This document shows, in pieces, positions 1 to 9,888 of a DNA stretch of 64,000 nucleotides (positions are counted from its first letter, which is position 1; every line of letters starts with the position of its first letter). Position numbers and translations under genes: made by a program. Below the pieces are notes generated by a model. It was not told where the DNA came from. It searched no databases and was given only the letters and a program-made list of their open reading frames with translations. The stretch lies in contig NZ_CP114035.2 in NCBI RefSeq assembly GCF_026898135.2, positions 3,327,501 through 3,391,500 on the forward strand, written 5' to 3'. The DNA is from Pseudomonas fortuita (GTDB taxonomy: Bacteria > Pseudomonadota > Gammaproteobacteria > Pseudomonadales > Pseudomonadaceae).

Positions 1-180
1 TACGACGCAAACACCTATGCCTGGCGATTTAGCCAATCCCGTTCGGGCCAGCCTGCCGCCTCCGATCGGTCCTCAACAGGTGGCAATGCAGCAGCCAATA
101 CGAATTCAACGATCTGTCGAACACCTCGATAGGGCCGACAGCGCGGGCCTGAACCCGCCGTCCGCCCAGGGAAAAACGCC
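1..180. other. 5' flank of the DAHP synthase gene
   Basis: No convincing gene or RNA is visible in these 180 bases. The last 15 bases contain a purine-rich ribosome binding site (AGGGAAAAA) ahead of the ATG at 181. I looked for an aromatic amino acid leader peptide followed by a terminator, as in some aro genes, and did not find one. Confidence 0.4.
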
Positions 181-1242
181 ATGCAAGCTTCCAACCTCGC
201 CCTGCCCCTGACTCAGCCGCAAGCAGCCAACACCACGGTCAGCAAGCGCCTGCCCAGCCCGCACCTGCTCAAGCAACAGATGCCGCTGTCCAGTGAACTG
301 GCCCAGCAAGTCCAGGCCCACCGCCAGGCCATCCGCAACATCCTCGAAGGCCGCGACGAGCGCCTGCTGGTAATCGTCGGCCCGTGCTCGATCCACGACC
401 CACGCTCGGCGCTGGAATACGCCGACCGCCTGGCCGCCCTCAGCCGCGAAGTCGGTGACAAGCTGCTGCTGGTGATGCGCGCCTACGTCGAAAAACCGCG
501 TACTACCGTCGGCTGGAAAGGTCTGGCCTACGACCCACACCTGGATGGCAGCGACGACATGCACTCGGGTATTGCCTTGTCCCGCGGGCTGATGCTGAGC
601 ATGATCGAACGTGGCCTGCCGGTGGCCACCGAGCTGCTGCAACCGATGGCCGCCGGCTACTTCGACGACCTGCTGGCCTGGGCCGCAATTGGCGCACGCA
701 CTACCGAATCGCAAATTCACCGCGAAATGGTCAGTGGCCTGGAACTGCCGGTCGGGTTCAAGAACGGCACCGACGGCGGCATTTCCATCGCCACCGACGC
801 CATGCGCAGCGCAGCCCACCCGCACCGCCACTTCGGCATGGATGCGCAGGGCCACCCGGCAATCATCGAAACCCTGGGCAACCCGGACACGCACTTGGTA
901 CTGCGCGGTGGCCACAAAGGGCCCAACTACGATGCCAACAGCATCGCCATGGCCCGTCAGGCATTGGCCAAGGTTGGCGTTCAGGCGCGCATCATGGTCG
1001 ATTGCAGCCACGCCAACAGCGGCAAGGACCCGGCTCGTCAGCCGGCGGTGTTCAACGATGTGCTGGAGCAACGCCTGGCAGGCGATCGCTCGATCGTTGG
1101 CGTGATGATCGAGGGGCACCTGTTCGACGGCTGCCAGGCGCTGGGCAAGGGTGCACTGAAGTACGGCGTTTCGATCACCGACGGCTGCCTGGGCTGGGCC
1201 TCGACCGAAACCTTGTTGCGTGAGGCTGCACTAAAACTGTGA
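181..1242 (+). CDS. aroF: 3-deoxy-7-phosphoheptulonate (DAHP) synthase, class I
   Basis: The 353-residue product belongs to the AroF/AroG/AroH family, which condenses phosphoenolpyruvate and erythrose-4-phosphate in the first step of the shikimate pathway in the cytoplasm. Visible signatures are GPCSIHDP at residues 67-74, the RAYVEKPRTTVGWKG segment around 100-114, the RGGHKGPNYD loop and the late DCSHANSGKD segment, in the order expected for the TIM barrel. The length matches the family. The ATG at 181 follows AGGGA. The gene stands alone; the parvulin gene begins 79 bases downstream. Which aromatic amino acid inhibits this isoenzyme cannot be read from the sequence, so aroF is a family-level symbol; pseudomonads usually have more than one copy. 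Confidence 0.93.
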   Translation: MQASNLALPLTQPQAANTTVSKRLPSPHLLKQQMPLSSELAQQVQAHRQAIRNILEGRDERLLVIVGPCSIHDPRSALEYADRLAALSREVGDKLLLVMRAYVEKPRTTVGWKGLAYDPHLDGSDDMHSGIALSRGLMLSMIERGLPVATELLQPMAAGYFDDLLAWAAIGARTTESQIHREMVSGLELPVGFKNGTDGGISIATDAMRSAAHPHRHFGMDAQGHPAIIETLGNPDTHLVLRGGHKGPNYDANSIAMARQALAKVGVQARIMVDCSHANSGKDPARQPAVFNDVLEQRLAGDRSIVGVMIEGHLFDGCQALGKGALKYGVSITDGCLGWASTETLLREAALKL

Positions 1243-1321
1243 GCCGAAGGTTGCGAGCCTGGCGAGACATACCCCAAGCAAGTGCGCTAGGCTTGCGTTT
1301 TTACCCCAAGGAGCAGTACCC

Positions 1322-1603
1322 ATGGCCCGTGCAACCGCCCGCCACATCCTGGTCAGCAGCGAAGAGAAATGCAACGAACTGAAAACCCAGATCGAAGCAG
1401 GCGCCGACTTCGCTGAAATCGCCAAAGCCAACTCGACCTGCCCGTCCAGCCGTCAGGGCGGTGACCTGGGCTCGTTCGGCCCAGGCCAGATGGTCAAGGA
1501 GTTCGACACCGTGGTGTTCAGCGCCCCGGTCAACACCGTGCAAGGCCCGGTGAAGACCCAGTTCGGCTACCACCTGCTGGAAGTGACCAGCCGCCAGGAC
1601 TGA
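1322..1603 (+). CDS. ppiC: small parvulin-type peptidyl-prolyl isomerase
   Basis: The 93-residue product is a single parvulin rotamase domain without signal peptide or membrane segment, so a cytoplasmic prolyl isomerase (PpiC type). Diagnostic features are ARHILV near the N-terminus, the central GGDLGSFGPGQMVKEFD stretch and the C-terminal FGYHLLEV strand. A good Shine-Dalgarno sequence (AAGGAG) stands 8 bases before the ATG. A second, diverged copy lies at 7059-7334, so the window carries two paralogues of this small enzyme. Confidence 0.93.
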   Translation: MARATARHILVSSEEKCNELKTQIEAGADFAEIAKANSTCPSSRQGGDLGSFGPGQMVKEFDTVVFSAPVNTVQGPVKTQFGYHLLEVTSRQD

Positions 1604-1615
1604 TTCTCCCTCCCG

Positions 1616-3544
1616 GTGATCAGACCCCCTGTGGGAGCGGGTTTACCCGCGAAGAGGCCAGACCAGACAACCTCGTTGCCTGCTCCGACGCATTCGCGGG
1701 TAAACCCGCTCCCACAAGTATTGTGGGGGCTTGTGTTTTCGTGCATGGGCTTTACCGTCCATGCCGCTCCCAGCCACGCCCTCACCGTCTACGACGAAGC
1801 CCCCCGCTACGCCCCCAACTTCCAGCATTTCGACTACGTAAACCCCGACGCCCCCAAGGGCGGCATCCTGCGCCGCTCGGCCATCGAGATCGGCCAGTTC
1901 GACCATATTTTGCCGTACATCGACAAAGGCATCGGCGTCAGCGAGGTCGACGGCCTGCTGTACGCGCCACTGGCCGTACGCTCGTTCGATGAACCCTATA
2001 CCGTCTATGGCCTGATTGCCCGCAGCATGGAGCGTGGCCCGGCGGATGCCTGGCTGCGTTTCGAGATAGACCCGCTTGCCACCTTCGCCGATGGAAAGCC
2101 GGTGCGCGCCGAGGACGTACGTTTCACCTTCGAGCTGTTGATGAGCAAGGGCAGCCTCAAGTACCGCACGCAGTTCGCCGATGTCACCGGCGTAACCGTG
2201 GAAGGCCCGCAGCACGTGCGCTTCGACTTCAAGCCCGACCACGGCCGAACCCTGGCGCTGGACCTCGCCAGCTTGCCAGTGCTACCCGAACATGACTGGC
2301 AGCAGCGCGACTTCGCCAATGGTGCGGGTTTCGACAAGCCAGTTGGCAGCGGGCCATACCGCATCGGGCGCATCGACAACGGCCGCAGCATCACCTTCGA
2401 ACGAGACCCGACCTGGTGGGCACGCAACCGGCCGGCCAGCCGGGGCCGCTACAATTTTGACCAGCTGCGCATCGAGTACTTCGGTGACACCGAGGTGGCG
2501 CGGCAGGTGCTCAAAGGCGGTGGCTACGACTATAACCGCGAGTTTTCCGCCACCGCCTACACCCTGGGCTACAACGGCGCACAACTGGACGATGGCCGCT
2601 TGCAACGCGCGCACCTGGGCCCGGCCAAACCGCAGGTTGCCCAGGGTTTCGTATTCAACCTCGACCAGCCGCAGTTCAAGGACCGCCGCGTGCGCCAGGC
2701 GCTGGGCATGCTGTGGGACTACGAGTGGAGCAACCGGCAGATGATGCGCAACCTGTACATCCGCCAGCAAAGCGTGTTCTCCAACACACCGCTGGCGGCT
2801 CGCAAGCTGCCGGATGCCGACGAACTGAAGCTGCTCGATCCGTTGCGCGGCAAAATACCGGACGAAGTCTTCACCACTGTGTTCACCGCTCCGGTAACCG
2901 ATGGTTCGGGGATTGTCCGCAAGCAGCAGTTGCAGGCCCTGGACCTGCTTGAACAAGCCGGCTGGCACCCCGAAGGGGACCGCCTGGTGAACAGCCAGGG
3001 CACACCGCTGGCATTCACCTTCCTCAACGGCCAGTCAGGCATGGAGCGCCTGCTGCTGCCATGGAAGCGTAACCTGGCACAGATCGGCGTCACCCTGAAC
3101 ATCCGCAATGTCGATTCGGCCCAGTACGTCAACCGCCTGATGGCACGGGACTACGACATGATCGTCACCGGCTACCCGGTCAGCCTGTCGCCCGGTGCCG
3201 AGCTGTACAACTACTTTGGCTCGGCAGCCGCGCACGACCCCGGCTCGAACAACCTGATGGTGCTGCAGGACCCGGCCGTGGACCACCTGATCGACGGTCT
3301 GGTGCGCGCCGGCACACAGGCCGACATGCTGCACCACGCCCATGCCCTGGACCGTGTGCTGCAATGGAACTACTACTGGATCCCCAACTACTACCCGCCG
3401 GGCAGCTCCACCGCCTGGTGGAACCGCTTTGGCCTGCCCAAGGTCCAGGCCACCTATGACGAAGGCCTGGATACCTGGTGGGAGGTAAGCCCCACCCCGT
3501 TGACCAACGCGCAAATGGCCGAACGCCGGAAGCTATCACCATGA
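1616..3544 (+). CDS. ABC transporter periplasmic substrate-binding protein, family 5 (YejA-like)
   Basis: This is a large oligopeptide/microcin C-type solute-binding protein, about 600 residues after the signal peptide. The mature part begins near [18 protein letters not shown] and contains [12 protein letters not shown], typical of the YejA branch. The start is unsettled: the frame opens with GTG at 1616 without a ribosome binding site and reads through a REP pair, which would encode RVNPLPQ just before the hydrophobic segment [15 protein letters not shown]. Alternatives are TTG 1721, GTG 1733 and ATG 1745, each of which would leave a signal peptide without a basic n-region. The stop overlaps the first permease gene by four bases (ATGA), so they form an operon. 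The substrate is unknown; peptide import is inferred from the family. Confidence 0.85.
   Translation: MIRPPVGAGLPAKRPDQTTSLPAPTHSRVNPLPQVLWGLVFSCMGFTVHAAPSHALTVYDEAPRYAPNFQHFDYVNPDAPKGGILRRSAIEIGQFDHILPYIDKGIGVSEVDGLLYAPLAVRSFDEPYTVYGLIARSMERGPADAWLRFEIDPLATFADGKPVRAEDVRFTFELLMSKGSLKYRTQFADVTGVTVEGPQHVRFDFKPDHGRTLALDLASLPVLPEHDWQQRDFANGAGFDKPVGSGPYRIGRIDNGRSITFERDPTWWARNRPASRGRYNFDQLRIEYFGDTEVARQVLKGGGYDYNREFSATAYTLGYNGAQLDDGRLQRAHLGPAKPQVAQGFVFNLDQPQFKDRRVRQALGMLWDYEWSNRQMMRNLYIRQQSVFSNTPLAARKLPDADELKLLDPLRGKIPDEVFTTVFTAPVTDGSGIVRKQQLQALDLLEQAGWHPEGDRLVNSQGTPLAFTFLNGQSGMERLLLPWKRNLAQIGVTLNIRNVDSAQYVNRLMARDYDMIVTGYPVSLSPGAELYNYFGSAAAHDPGSNNLMVLQDPAVDHLIDGLVRAGTQADMLHHAHALDRVLQWNYYWIPNYYPPGSSTAWWNRFGLPKVQATYDEGLDTWWEVSPTPLTNAQMAERRKLSP
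1628..1716. repeat. REP pair (putida type) overlapping a gene start
   Basis: Two inverted copies of the putida REP element lie at about 1628-1659 and 1692-1716. Each contains the palindromic core gcgggtttacccgc, and they face each other across about 32 bases. The reading frame of the downstream substrate-binding protein runs through both, so the repeat may encode part of its N-terminus. Confidence 0.9.
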
Positions 3545-4599
3545 CCGCCTACATTCTGCGCCGTCTGCTGCTGATCCTCCCGACGCTACTGGCAATCCTG
3601 CTGGTCAACTTCGCCATCGTCCAGGCCGCGCCGGGTGGCCCGGTGGAGCAGGCCGTGGCGCGTCTGCAAGGCCTGGGCGGCGGTGCACCCGGCGCACGCG
3701 CCGAGGTGGTACATGGCGAGTCGCGTGCCACCCGCGGTCTGGACCCGAAACTGATCGAAGAAATCAAGCGCCAGTACGGCTTTGACAAGTCGGCCCCCGA
3801 ACGGCTGTGGTTGATGCTCGGCCAGTATGCCCGGCTGGACTTTGGCAGCAGCTTCTTCCGCGGGGCCAAAGTCACTGACCTGATCCTGGACAAGTTACCG
3901 GTGACCCTGTCGCTGGGCTTGTGGGCCACGCTGATCACCTACCTGGTGTCGATCCCGCTGGGCATCCGCAAGGCGGTACGCCACGGCAGCCGCTTCGATG
4001 CCTGGAGCAGCGCGCTGATTGTGGTCGGCTACGCACTGCCCTCGTTCCTGTTCGCGCTGCTGCTGATCGTGCTGTTCGCCGGTGGCACCTCGCTCAACTG
4101 GTTCCCGGTACGCGGGCTGGTCTCGGAAAACTTCGCCGAGCTCAGCCTGCTGGGCAAGGTCGCCGACTACTTCTGGCACCTGGTGCTGCCGGTCGGGGCC
4201 TTGGTGATCGGCGGTTTCGCAACCCTTACGTTGCTGACCAAGAACGCCTTCCTCGACGAGATTTCCCGCCAGTACGTGGTCACCGCCCGGGCCAAGGGCC
4301 TGAGTGAGCGCCGGGTGCTGTACGGCCATGTGCTGCGCAATGCCATGCTGCTGGTGGTGGCCGGGTTGCCGCAGGCACTGATCACGATGTTTTTCGCCGG
4401 TTCGTTACTGATCGAGGTGATCTTCTCCCTCGATGGCCTCGGCCGCCTGAGCTACGAGGCCGCCGTGTCGCGAGATTACCCGGTGGTGTTCGGTACCCTG
4501 TTCATCTTCACCCTGGCAGGCCTGTTGATCCGCCTGATCGGTGACCTGTCGTACACCCTGCTCGATCCGCGTATCGACTTCGACACGAGGGCGCACTGA
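3541..4599 (+). CDS. ABC transporter permease, YejB-like
   Basis: The 352-residue integral membrane protein belongs to the binding-protein-dependent permease family (DppB/OppB type). It starts with a membrane anchor ([25 protein letters not shown]) and has five further hydrophobic segments. The cytoplasmic EAA-loop region reads [20 protein letters not shown], the site that contacts the ATPase. The length and a long periplasmic loop near residues 40-90 fit YejB. ATG 3541 overlaps the stop of the binding protein, and its own stop overlaps the next permease by one base, so the three genes are translationally coupled. Confidence 0.92.
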   Translation: MTAYILRRLLLILPTLLAILLVNFAIVQAAPGGPVEQAVARLQGLGGGAPGARAEVVHGESRATRGLDPKLIEEIKRQYGFDKSAPERLWLMLGQYARLDFGSSFFRGAKVTDLILDKLPVTLSLGLWATLITYLVSIPLGIRKAVRHGSRFDAWSSALIVVGYALPSFLFALLLIVLFAGGTSLNWFPVRGLVSENFAELSLLGKVADYFWHLVLPVGALVIGGFATLTLLTKNAFLDEISRQYVVTARAKGLSERRVLYGHVLRNAMLLVVAGLPQALITMFFAGSLLIEVIFSLDGLGRLSYEAAVSRDYPVVFGTLFIFTLAGLLIRLIGDLSYTLLDPRIDFDTRAH

Positions 4600-5615
4600 T
4601 GCTGTCCCCCGTCTCGCGCCGCCGCCTGCAACGCTTTCGCCGCAACCGCCTGGGCTGGGTCTCGCTGTGGCTGTTCGCCGGCCTGCTGCTGCTGTGCCTT
4701 GGCGCTGAGCTGGTGGCCAACGACAAGCCGCTGCTTCTAAGTTACAAGGGCGAGCTGTATGTGCCGGCGCTCAAGCGCTACAGCGAGCAGGAATTCGGCG
4801 GCCAGCTGCCATTTCAGCCCGACTATCGCAGTGCCTATGTACGGCAATTGATCGCAGACCAGGGCGGCTGGATGCTGTTCGCGCCCATCCCGTTCAGCGC
4901 CGATACGCCCAACTACGACCTGCTGGTACCCACCCCCAGCCCGCCCAGCACGAGCAACTGGCTAGGCACCGACGACCAGGGCCGCGACGTGCTGGCTCGG
5001 GTGTTGTATGGCACGCGGGTATCGCTGCTGTTCGCCTTCGCTCTGACTGTGGTCAGCGTGTTCATCGGTGTAGTGGCCGGCGCGCTGCAGGGCTACCACG
5101 GCGGTTGGGTCGACCTGATTGGCCAACGCCTGCTGGAGGTGTGGTCGGGGTTGCCTGTGCTCTACCTGCTGATCATCCTCAGCGGCTTTGTCGAGCCGGA
5201 TTTCTGGTGGCTGCTGGGGATCATGGCACTGTTTTCCTGGCTGACCCTCGTCGATGTGGTGCGCGCCGAGTTCCTGCGTGGGCGCAACCTGGAGTACGTG
5301 AAAGCCGCTCGCGCGCTGGGGTTGGCGGACAGCCAGGTGATGCTGCGGCATATCTTGCCCAATGCAATGAACGCCACGCTGACCTATGTACCGTTCATGC
5401 TGACCGGGGCAATCACCACCCTGACTGCGCTGGACTTTCTCGGCTTCGGCATGCCGGCCGGGAGTGCCTCGCTGGGTGAGCTGGTGACCCAAGGCAAGCA
5501 ACACCTTGAGGCCCCATGGCTGGGCTTTACCGCGTTCTTTGCGCTGGCGGTGATCTTGTCGCTGCTGGTGTTCATCGGCGATGCCTTGCGCGAAGCGTTC
5601 GACCCCAGAAAATGA
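4599..5615 (+). CDS. ABC transporter permease, YejE-like
   Basis: The 338-residue second permease is of the DppC/OppC/YejE type. It has an N-terminal membrane segment (about residues 18-38), a long periplasmic insertion with LLSYKGELYVP and NWLGTDDQGRDVLARV, typical of YejE, and an EAA loop reading YVKAARALGLADSQVMLRHILPNA with a few residues between known permease contacts. It pairs with the preceding YejB-like permease. No ATP-binding gene follows: the next gene, 38 bases downstream, is a dehydrogenase, so the ATPase must come from elsewhere in the genome or the importer is incomplete. Confidence 0.92.
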   Translation: MLSPVSRRRLQRFRRNRLGWVSLWLFAGLLLLCLGAELVANDKPLLLSYKGELYVPALKRYSEQEFGGQLPFQPDYRSAYVRQLIADQGGWMLFAPIPFSADTPNYDLLVPTPSPPSTSNWLGTDDQGRDVLARVLYGTRVSLLFAFALTVVSVFIGVVAGALQGYHGGWVDLIGQRLLEVWSGLPVLYLLIILSGFVEPDFWWLLGIMALFSWLTLVDVVRAEFLRGRNLEYVKAARALGLADSQVMLRHILPNAMNATLTYVPFMLTGAITTLTALDFLGFGMPAGSASLGELVTQGKQHLEAPWLGFTAFFALAVILSLLVFIGDALREAFDPRK

Positions 5616-5653
5616 GTCTTCACGCCCGGCCTTTACTTGAAAAGGAGCTTTGC

Positions 5654-6424
5654 ATGACCCTGACAGGCAAGACTGCACTCGTTACCGGTTCCACCAGCGG
5701 CATCGGCTTGGGTATCGCCCAGGTGCTGGCACGCGCCGGCGCCAATATCGTGCTCAACGGCTTTGGCGACCCGGCACCGGCCATAGCCGAAATCGCCCGC
5801 CATGGAGTGAAGGTGGTTCACCATCCGGCCGATCTGTCGGACGTGGCCCAGATTGAAGCGTTGTTCGCCCTGGCCGAGCGCGAATTCAGCGGCGTCGACA
5901 TCCTGGTCAACAACGCCGGCATCCAGCATGTCGCGCCGGTGGAGCAGTTTCCGCTGGAAAGCTGGGACAAGATCATTGCCCTGAACCTGTCAGCTGTGTT
6001 CCATGGCACGCGCCTGGCCCTGCCGGGCATGCGCACGCGCAACTGGGGGCGCATCATCAACATTGCCTCGGTGCATGGCCTGGTCGGCTCGACCGGCAAG
6101 GCGGCCTATGTGGCAGCCAAGCATGGTGTGGTCGGCTTGACCAAGGTGGTGGGCCTGGAAACCGCCACCAGCAATGTCACCTGCAACGCCATCTGCCCAG
6201 GCTGGGTACTGACCCCGCTTGTGCAAAAGCAGATCGACGATCGTGCTGCCAACGGTGGCGATCCGCTGCAAGCACAGCATGATCTGCTGGCCGAAAAGCA
6301 ACCGTCGCTGGCGTTTGTCACCCCCGAGCACCTGGGTGAACTGGTACTATTCCTGTGCAGCGAGGCCGCAAGCCAGGTTCGCGGCGCCGCCTGGAACGTC
6401 GACGGTGGCTGGTTGGCCCAGTGA
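5654..6424 (+). CDS. hbdH: D-3-hydroxybutyrate dehydrogenase (SDR family)
   Basis: The 256-residue short-chain dehydrogenase very probably oxidises 3-hydroxybutyrate to acetoacetate with NAD, in the cytoplasm. It shows the Rossmann motif TGSTSGIG (residues 11-18), the NNAG motif, and the catalytic pair in YVAAKHG (Tyr152, Lys156). The segments [10 protein letters not shown] and [14 protein letters not shown] and the C-terminal [10 protein letters not shown] match bacterial 3-hydroxybutyrate dehydrogenases rather than 3-oxoacyl-ACP reductases. ATG 5654 follows AAAGGAG at ideal spacing; upstream in-frame starts would lie inside the permease gene. The substrate assignment rests on family resemblance. 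Confidence 0.88.
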   Translation: MTLTGKTALVTGSTSGIGLGIAQVLARAGANIVLNGFGDPAPAIAEIARHGVKVVHHPADLSDVAQIEALFALAEREFSGVDILVNNAGIQHVAPVEQFPLESWDKIIALNLSAVFHGTRLALPGMRTRNWGRIINIASVHGLVGSTGKAAYVAAKHGVVGLTKVVGLETATSNVTCNAICPGWVLTPLVQKQIDDRAANGGDPLQAQHDLLAEKQPSLAFVTPEHLGELVLFLCSEAASQVRGAAWNVDGGWLAQ

Positions 6425-6479
6425 CGGGCGGCCTGGGCCTGGCGGCGGGTTCGCATTCGTTTACCTGCAAGGAGGCCCT

Positions 6480-6959
6480 ATGCGCCCTACCCCGATGACC
6501 GCAATTCTGGCCCTCACCCTGGCTGCCGCCACGCCTGCGATGGCGGCAAGCCTGAAGGACGTCGCGCCTTACCCAGAGGCGGAAAAAGGCTTTACCCGGC
6601 AGGTCATCCACCTGCCGGCACAGGCCGATGAATCGGCCTACAAACTGGAGATCCTCGCCGGCAAAACGTTGCAAGTCGACTGCAATCGCCAGCACTTGGG
6701 GGGTAGCCTTGAAGAACGCACCCTGGAAGGCTGGGGCTACAACTACTACCGCCTGGACAAAGTCAGCGGCCCGGCCAGCACCCTGATGGCCTGCCCGGAT
6801 GGCAAGAAGACCGAGGCCTTCGTGCCAGTGATCGGTGACGGCTTCCTGCTGCGCTACAACAGCAAGCTGCCGGTGGTGGTGTATGTGCCCAAGGATGTCG
6901 AGGTGCGCTACCGCATCTGGTCGGCGTCGCAGGACGTGCAAAAGGCTAAAGTCGAATAA
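6480..6959 (+). CDS. eco: ecotin, periplasmic serine protease inhibitor
   Basis: The 159-residue protein is ecotin, a dimeric periplasmic inhibitor of trypsin-fold proteases such as neutrophil elastase. A signal peptide ends near Ala22-Ala23. The mature protein carries [18 protein letters not shown], the reactive loop [15 protein letters not shown] and [14 protein letters not shown]. Cys68 and Cys105 correspond to the disulfide that supports the loop. Counting back from that cysteine puts Leu102 at the P1 position, where E. coli ecotin has Met84. The ATG at 6480 has GGAGG seven bases upstream; the preceding open frame belongs to the dehydrogenase region. It stands alone between hbdH and a hairpin. 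Confidence 0.95.
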   Translation: MRPTPMTAILALTLAAATPAMAASLKDVAPYPEAEKGFTRQVIHLPAQADESAYKLEILAGKTLQVDCNRQHLGGSLEERTLEGWGYNYYRLDKVSGPASTLMACPDGKKTEAFVPVIGDGFLLRYNSKLPVVVYVPKDVEVRYRIWSASQDVQKAKVE

Positions 6960-6972
6960 CTACCGCGGCCCC

Positions 6973-7001
6973 TGCAGGAGCGGCCTTGTGCCGCTCCTGC
7001 A
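6973..7001. terminator. perfect 12-bp hairpin after ecotin
   Basis: TGCAGGAGCGGC and its exact complement flank the five-base loop CTTGT. It begins 13 bases after the ecotin stop. There is no adjacent T run (a TTTTTT occurs only at 7031), so it may act as a mRNA 3' end or belong to the family of small repeats seen at 34413 and 41036. Confidence 0.6.
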
Positions 7002-7058
7002 AGGCGAGTCTATCAGGCATAATGCGCCCCTTTTTTCGCCCCGAAGCACAGGTACCCC

Positions 7059-7334
7059 ATGAAAGCCCAAGCCCGCCACATCCTGGTCAAAACCGCTGAC
7101 GAAGCCGAGAAGCTTAAACAGCGCATCGCCAACGGCGAGGCTTTCGACGTGCTGGCCAAAAAGTTTTCGGTCTGCCCTTCTGGCAAGCGCGGCGGCGACC
7201 TGGGCGAAGTCCGCCCGGGCCAGATGGTCGGCGCCATCGACCAGGTGATTTTCAAGAAGCCTTTGCGTGTAGTGCACGGGCCGATCAAGAGCAAGTTCGG
7301 CTACCACCTGGTGCAAACGTTCTATCGCGATTGA
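7059..7334 (+). CDS. ppiC: small parvulin-type peptidyl-prolyl isomerase, second copy
   Basis: The 91-residue product is another single-domain parvulin without signal peptide. It contains ARHILVK, a basic central segment (CPSGKRGGDLGEVRPGQMVGAID) and KFGYHLVQT at the end. It is clearly paralogous to the product of 1322-1603 but considerably diverged. The start follows ACAGG at seven bases. It is a single gene between the ecotin hairpin and the autotransporter. Confidence 0.92.
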   Translation: MKAQARHILVKTADEAEKLKQRIANGEAFDVLAKKFSVCPSGKRGGDLGEVRPGQMVGAIDQVIFKKPLRVVHGPIKSKFGYHLVQTFYRD

Positions 7335-7467
7335 TGGCAGCGGGCCACCTGACATTTTTGCCAGTTGTCCCCTCGCCAAACATTACATACAACTCCGGCA
7401 GGGCCGAAGCCACCCCGTTGGCGTCGCTTCAGGTAGTGGACCCTTCAATGGACCCGGAGACCTGCCT

Positions 7468-9888
7468 ATGCGATGCCCCCGCTCGCTGCTGCCCTTACCC
7501 CTGCTGGCACTGCCATTGCTGGCTCATTCCCAATCCCTGACGGTTACACCCGGTGAGACCCTCGGCGCCGTCGTGCAAACCGATGCCGCTGATGAGTTCA
7601 CCCTCAGCGGCGGGACGGTGCAGTCATTGCAACAAGGCAATGGCGAGGACACCTTCACGATGTCTGGCGGCACGCTAGGGTCGTTGAACCAGGGCGGTGA
7701 CATGGACACGTTCACCATGACCGGCGGCATCATCACGGGCGCTTTTGAAGACGGTGACACCGCATGGTTCAAAGGCGGCAGCATTGGCCGAATCGATCTC
7801 AAGCTCGCTGACAACTTCCTCGAAATTTCCCAGGGGCTCGGGGTCGAAACCGTTGTTGTTGGCAACGTTGTCAGTGGGCTTGGCAACGACACGATCATCA
7901 TGACAGGCGGCACCGTCGGCGGTGATATCAGTACCAGTAGCGGCGTTGACAAGATAACCATCAGCGGCGGCACGCTCAAAGGCGAAATACGCACTGGCAA
8001 CGGCAAGGATGAATTTACCTGGACGGGCGGCCAGATCGGTAAGCGGGTCATTATGGAGAATGACGATGACACCGCCATCGTCCGCGCCCTCGACCTCGGT
8101 AACTCTGCCGTTATTCTGGACGGCGGTACCGGCACGGACACACTGACGTTCGAGCAGAGTCAGGTCGGCCAAGGGGCGTCGTACATCAACTGGGAGTCCA
8201 TCAACCTCCAGCAAGGCAGCCAGCTCACCCTCAACGACACCCTCACGCTGGGAGACCTCGGCAGCGATCAGCCACGCGTGATCCCCGCCACTGGGACAGG
8301 CACCCTTCTGATCGATGCAAGCAGCTCGCTGATCAGCCGCCAGGGCAGCATCGTCAGCATCCAGAGTGACAGCAAGGTATCGTTAGTCAACGCCGGCACC
8401 CTCGACCTGAGTCGTGGCAACGACGCTCAGGGCCGCCTGACTGTTCAGGGCGATTACACCGGTAACAACGGCACACTGCGCCTCAATAGCGTACTGGCAG
8501 GCGATGGCGCTGCCTCCGACCGCCTGGTGGTCAGCCGCGGCGCCATCAGCGGCTCTACGCGATTGTTCGTCAACAACCTCAATGGCGCGGGTGCAACAAC
8601 CGCACAAAACGGCATCCAGCTCGTCGAAGCCCGTGACGGCGCCACCAGCTCTGCCACTGCATTCGTGCAAACGCAAACGCTATCGGTAGGTGCCTATGAC
8701 TACCGGTTGTTCAAGGGCGGTGTAACCGCTGGCAGCCAAAACAGCTGGTACCTGCGCTCGACGCTAGTCGCGCCACCCGCTCCAGCACCGGGCCCCGAGC
8801 CCGAACAACCCACACAACCTTCACAGCCGGGCAGGCCGCCGGTAATAGCACCGGCCCAGACGCCACCTGTTGCCGCTCTGGCACCTGGCCAGGTCGACCT
8901 GCCCGCCCCCGTGCAAGGCGAAAGCCTGCCGCTGTATCGCCCGGAAGTCCCGGTTTACGCTGCCGCCCCAAGAGGCGCTGCGATCATCGCGCGCCAGGCC
9001 TTGGGCACCTTCCATCAACGCCAGGGCGACCAACAGTTGCTCAAAGGCGAAGGCGCCCTGCCTGCCAGTTGGGGACAAGCCTACGGCGGCACGCTTCGCC
9101 AGCAATGGAGCGGTACGGTCAGCCCGAGCCTGGAGGGCGACCTGTACGGTTTCAAGGTGGGCCAGGACTTGTATGCCAAGACGGGCGATGGCGGTTATCG
9201 CCACCATGTCGGCTTTTACGTCAGCCACAGCCGCCTGGATGCCGACGTCAAAGGTTTCGCCCTGGCCGAGCAAGACCGCAGCGTTGGCGACCTGAAACTT
9301 GATGGCGACAGTGTTGGCACTTACTGGGCGTTGGTCGGGCCGCAAGGCGCGTACCTGGATGCAGTGTTGCAGTACACCCGTCTCGATGGGCGGGCCCGCT
9401 CGCAGCGCGGCGATAAGCTGGACATCGACGGCCATGCCTGGGCGGCGTCGCTCGAATCCGGCTACCCCATCGCCCTGTCCGAACGCTGGACGCTGGAGCC
9501 ACAAGCCCAGCTGATTGCACAAAAAGTTTCGCTCGACAGCGCAAGCGATAGTGTCTCGCGCATCAGCCATGACGCCCAGGTAGAGCTGACCGGCCGCTTG
9601 GGTGTGCGCCTGGAAGGTGCGTTCACGGGGAGCAGCGGGCGCCTGTTGCAACCCTATGCGCAGGTCAACCTGTGGCACGGCGACGGTGGCCGCGACACCC
9701 TGACCTTCGATGATGTCGACAAGATCAAGACCGACTACCGCTATACCTCGGTGCAACTGGAAAGCGGCGTGGTGGCGCAGGTCAGCGAAGCGCTGAGCCT
9801 GCATGGCGGCGTGCAGTACACCGCCAACCTGGACAGCCGCCAGCAGGAAGCCAGCGGCATCAACCTGGGGGTGCGCTGGCAGTTCTAG
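7468..9888 (+). CDS. autotransporter with SGGT-repeat passenger and C-terminal beta-barrel
   Basis: This 806-residue type V secretion protein has a Sec signal peptide (residues 1-22, ending AHSQS). The passenger begins with about six units of roughly 20 residues built around DxFTxSGGTxxG, two of them separated by a longer degenerate stretch, which suggests a small beta-helix. A Pro/Ala/Glu-rich linker lies at about 435-468. The last 270 residues alternate like an outer-membrane barrel and end in Phe (GVRWQF), as expected for barrel insertion. CGGAG precedes the ATG by 7 bases. The passenger shows no protease, lipase or adhesin motif I recognise. The stop overlaps the convergent LysE gene by four bases. 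Confidence 0.88.
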   Translation: MRCPRSLLPLPLLALPLLAHSQSLTVTPGETLGAVVQTDAADEFTLSGGTVQSLQQGNGEDTFTMSGGTLGSLNQGGDMDTFTMTGGIITGAFEDGDTAWFKGGSIGRIDLKLADNFLEISQGLGVETVVVGNVVSGLGNDTIIMTGGTVGGDISTSSGVDKITISGGTLKGEIRTGNGKDEFTWTGGQIGKRVIMENDDDTAIVRALDLGNSAVILDGGTGTDTLTFEQSQVGQGASYINWESINLQQGSQLTLNDTLTLGDLGSDQPRVIPATGTGTLLIDASSSLISRQGSIVSIQSDSKVSLVNAGTLDLSRGNDAQGRLTVQGDYTGNNGTLRLNSVLAGDGAASDRLVVSRGAISGSTRLFVNNLNGAGATTAQNGIQLVEARDGATSSATAFVQTQTLSVGAYDYRLFKGGVTAGSQNSWYLRSTLVAPPAPAPGPEPEQPTQPSQPGRPPVIAPAQTPPVAALAPGQVDLPAPVQGESLPLYRPEVPVYAAAPRGAAIIARQALGTFHQRQGDQQLLKGEGALPASWGQAYGGTLRQQWSGTVSPSLEGDLYGFKVGQDLYAKTGDGGYRHHVGFYVSHSRLDADVKGFALAEQDRSVGDLKLDGDSVGTYWALVGPQGAYLDAVLQYTRLDGRARSQRGDKLDIDGHAWAASLESGYPIALSERWTLEPQAQLIAQKVSLDSASDSVSRISHDAQVELTGRLGVRLEGAFTGSSGRLLQPYAQVNLWHGDGGRDTLTFDDVDKIKTDYRYTSVQLESGVVAQVSEALSLHGGVQYTANLDSRQQEASGINLGVRWQF

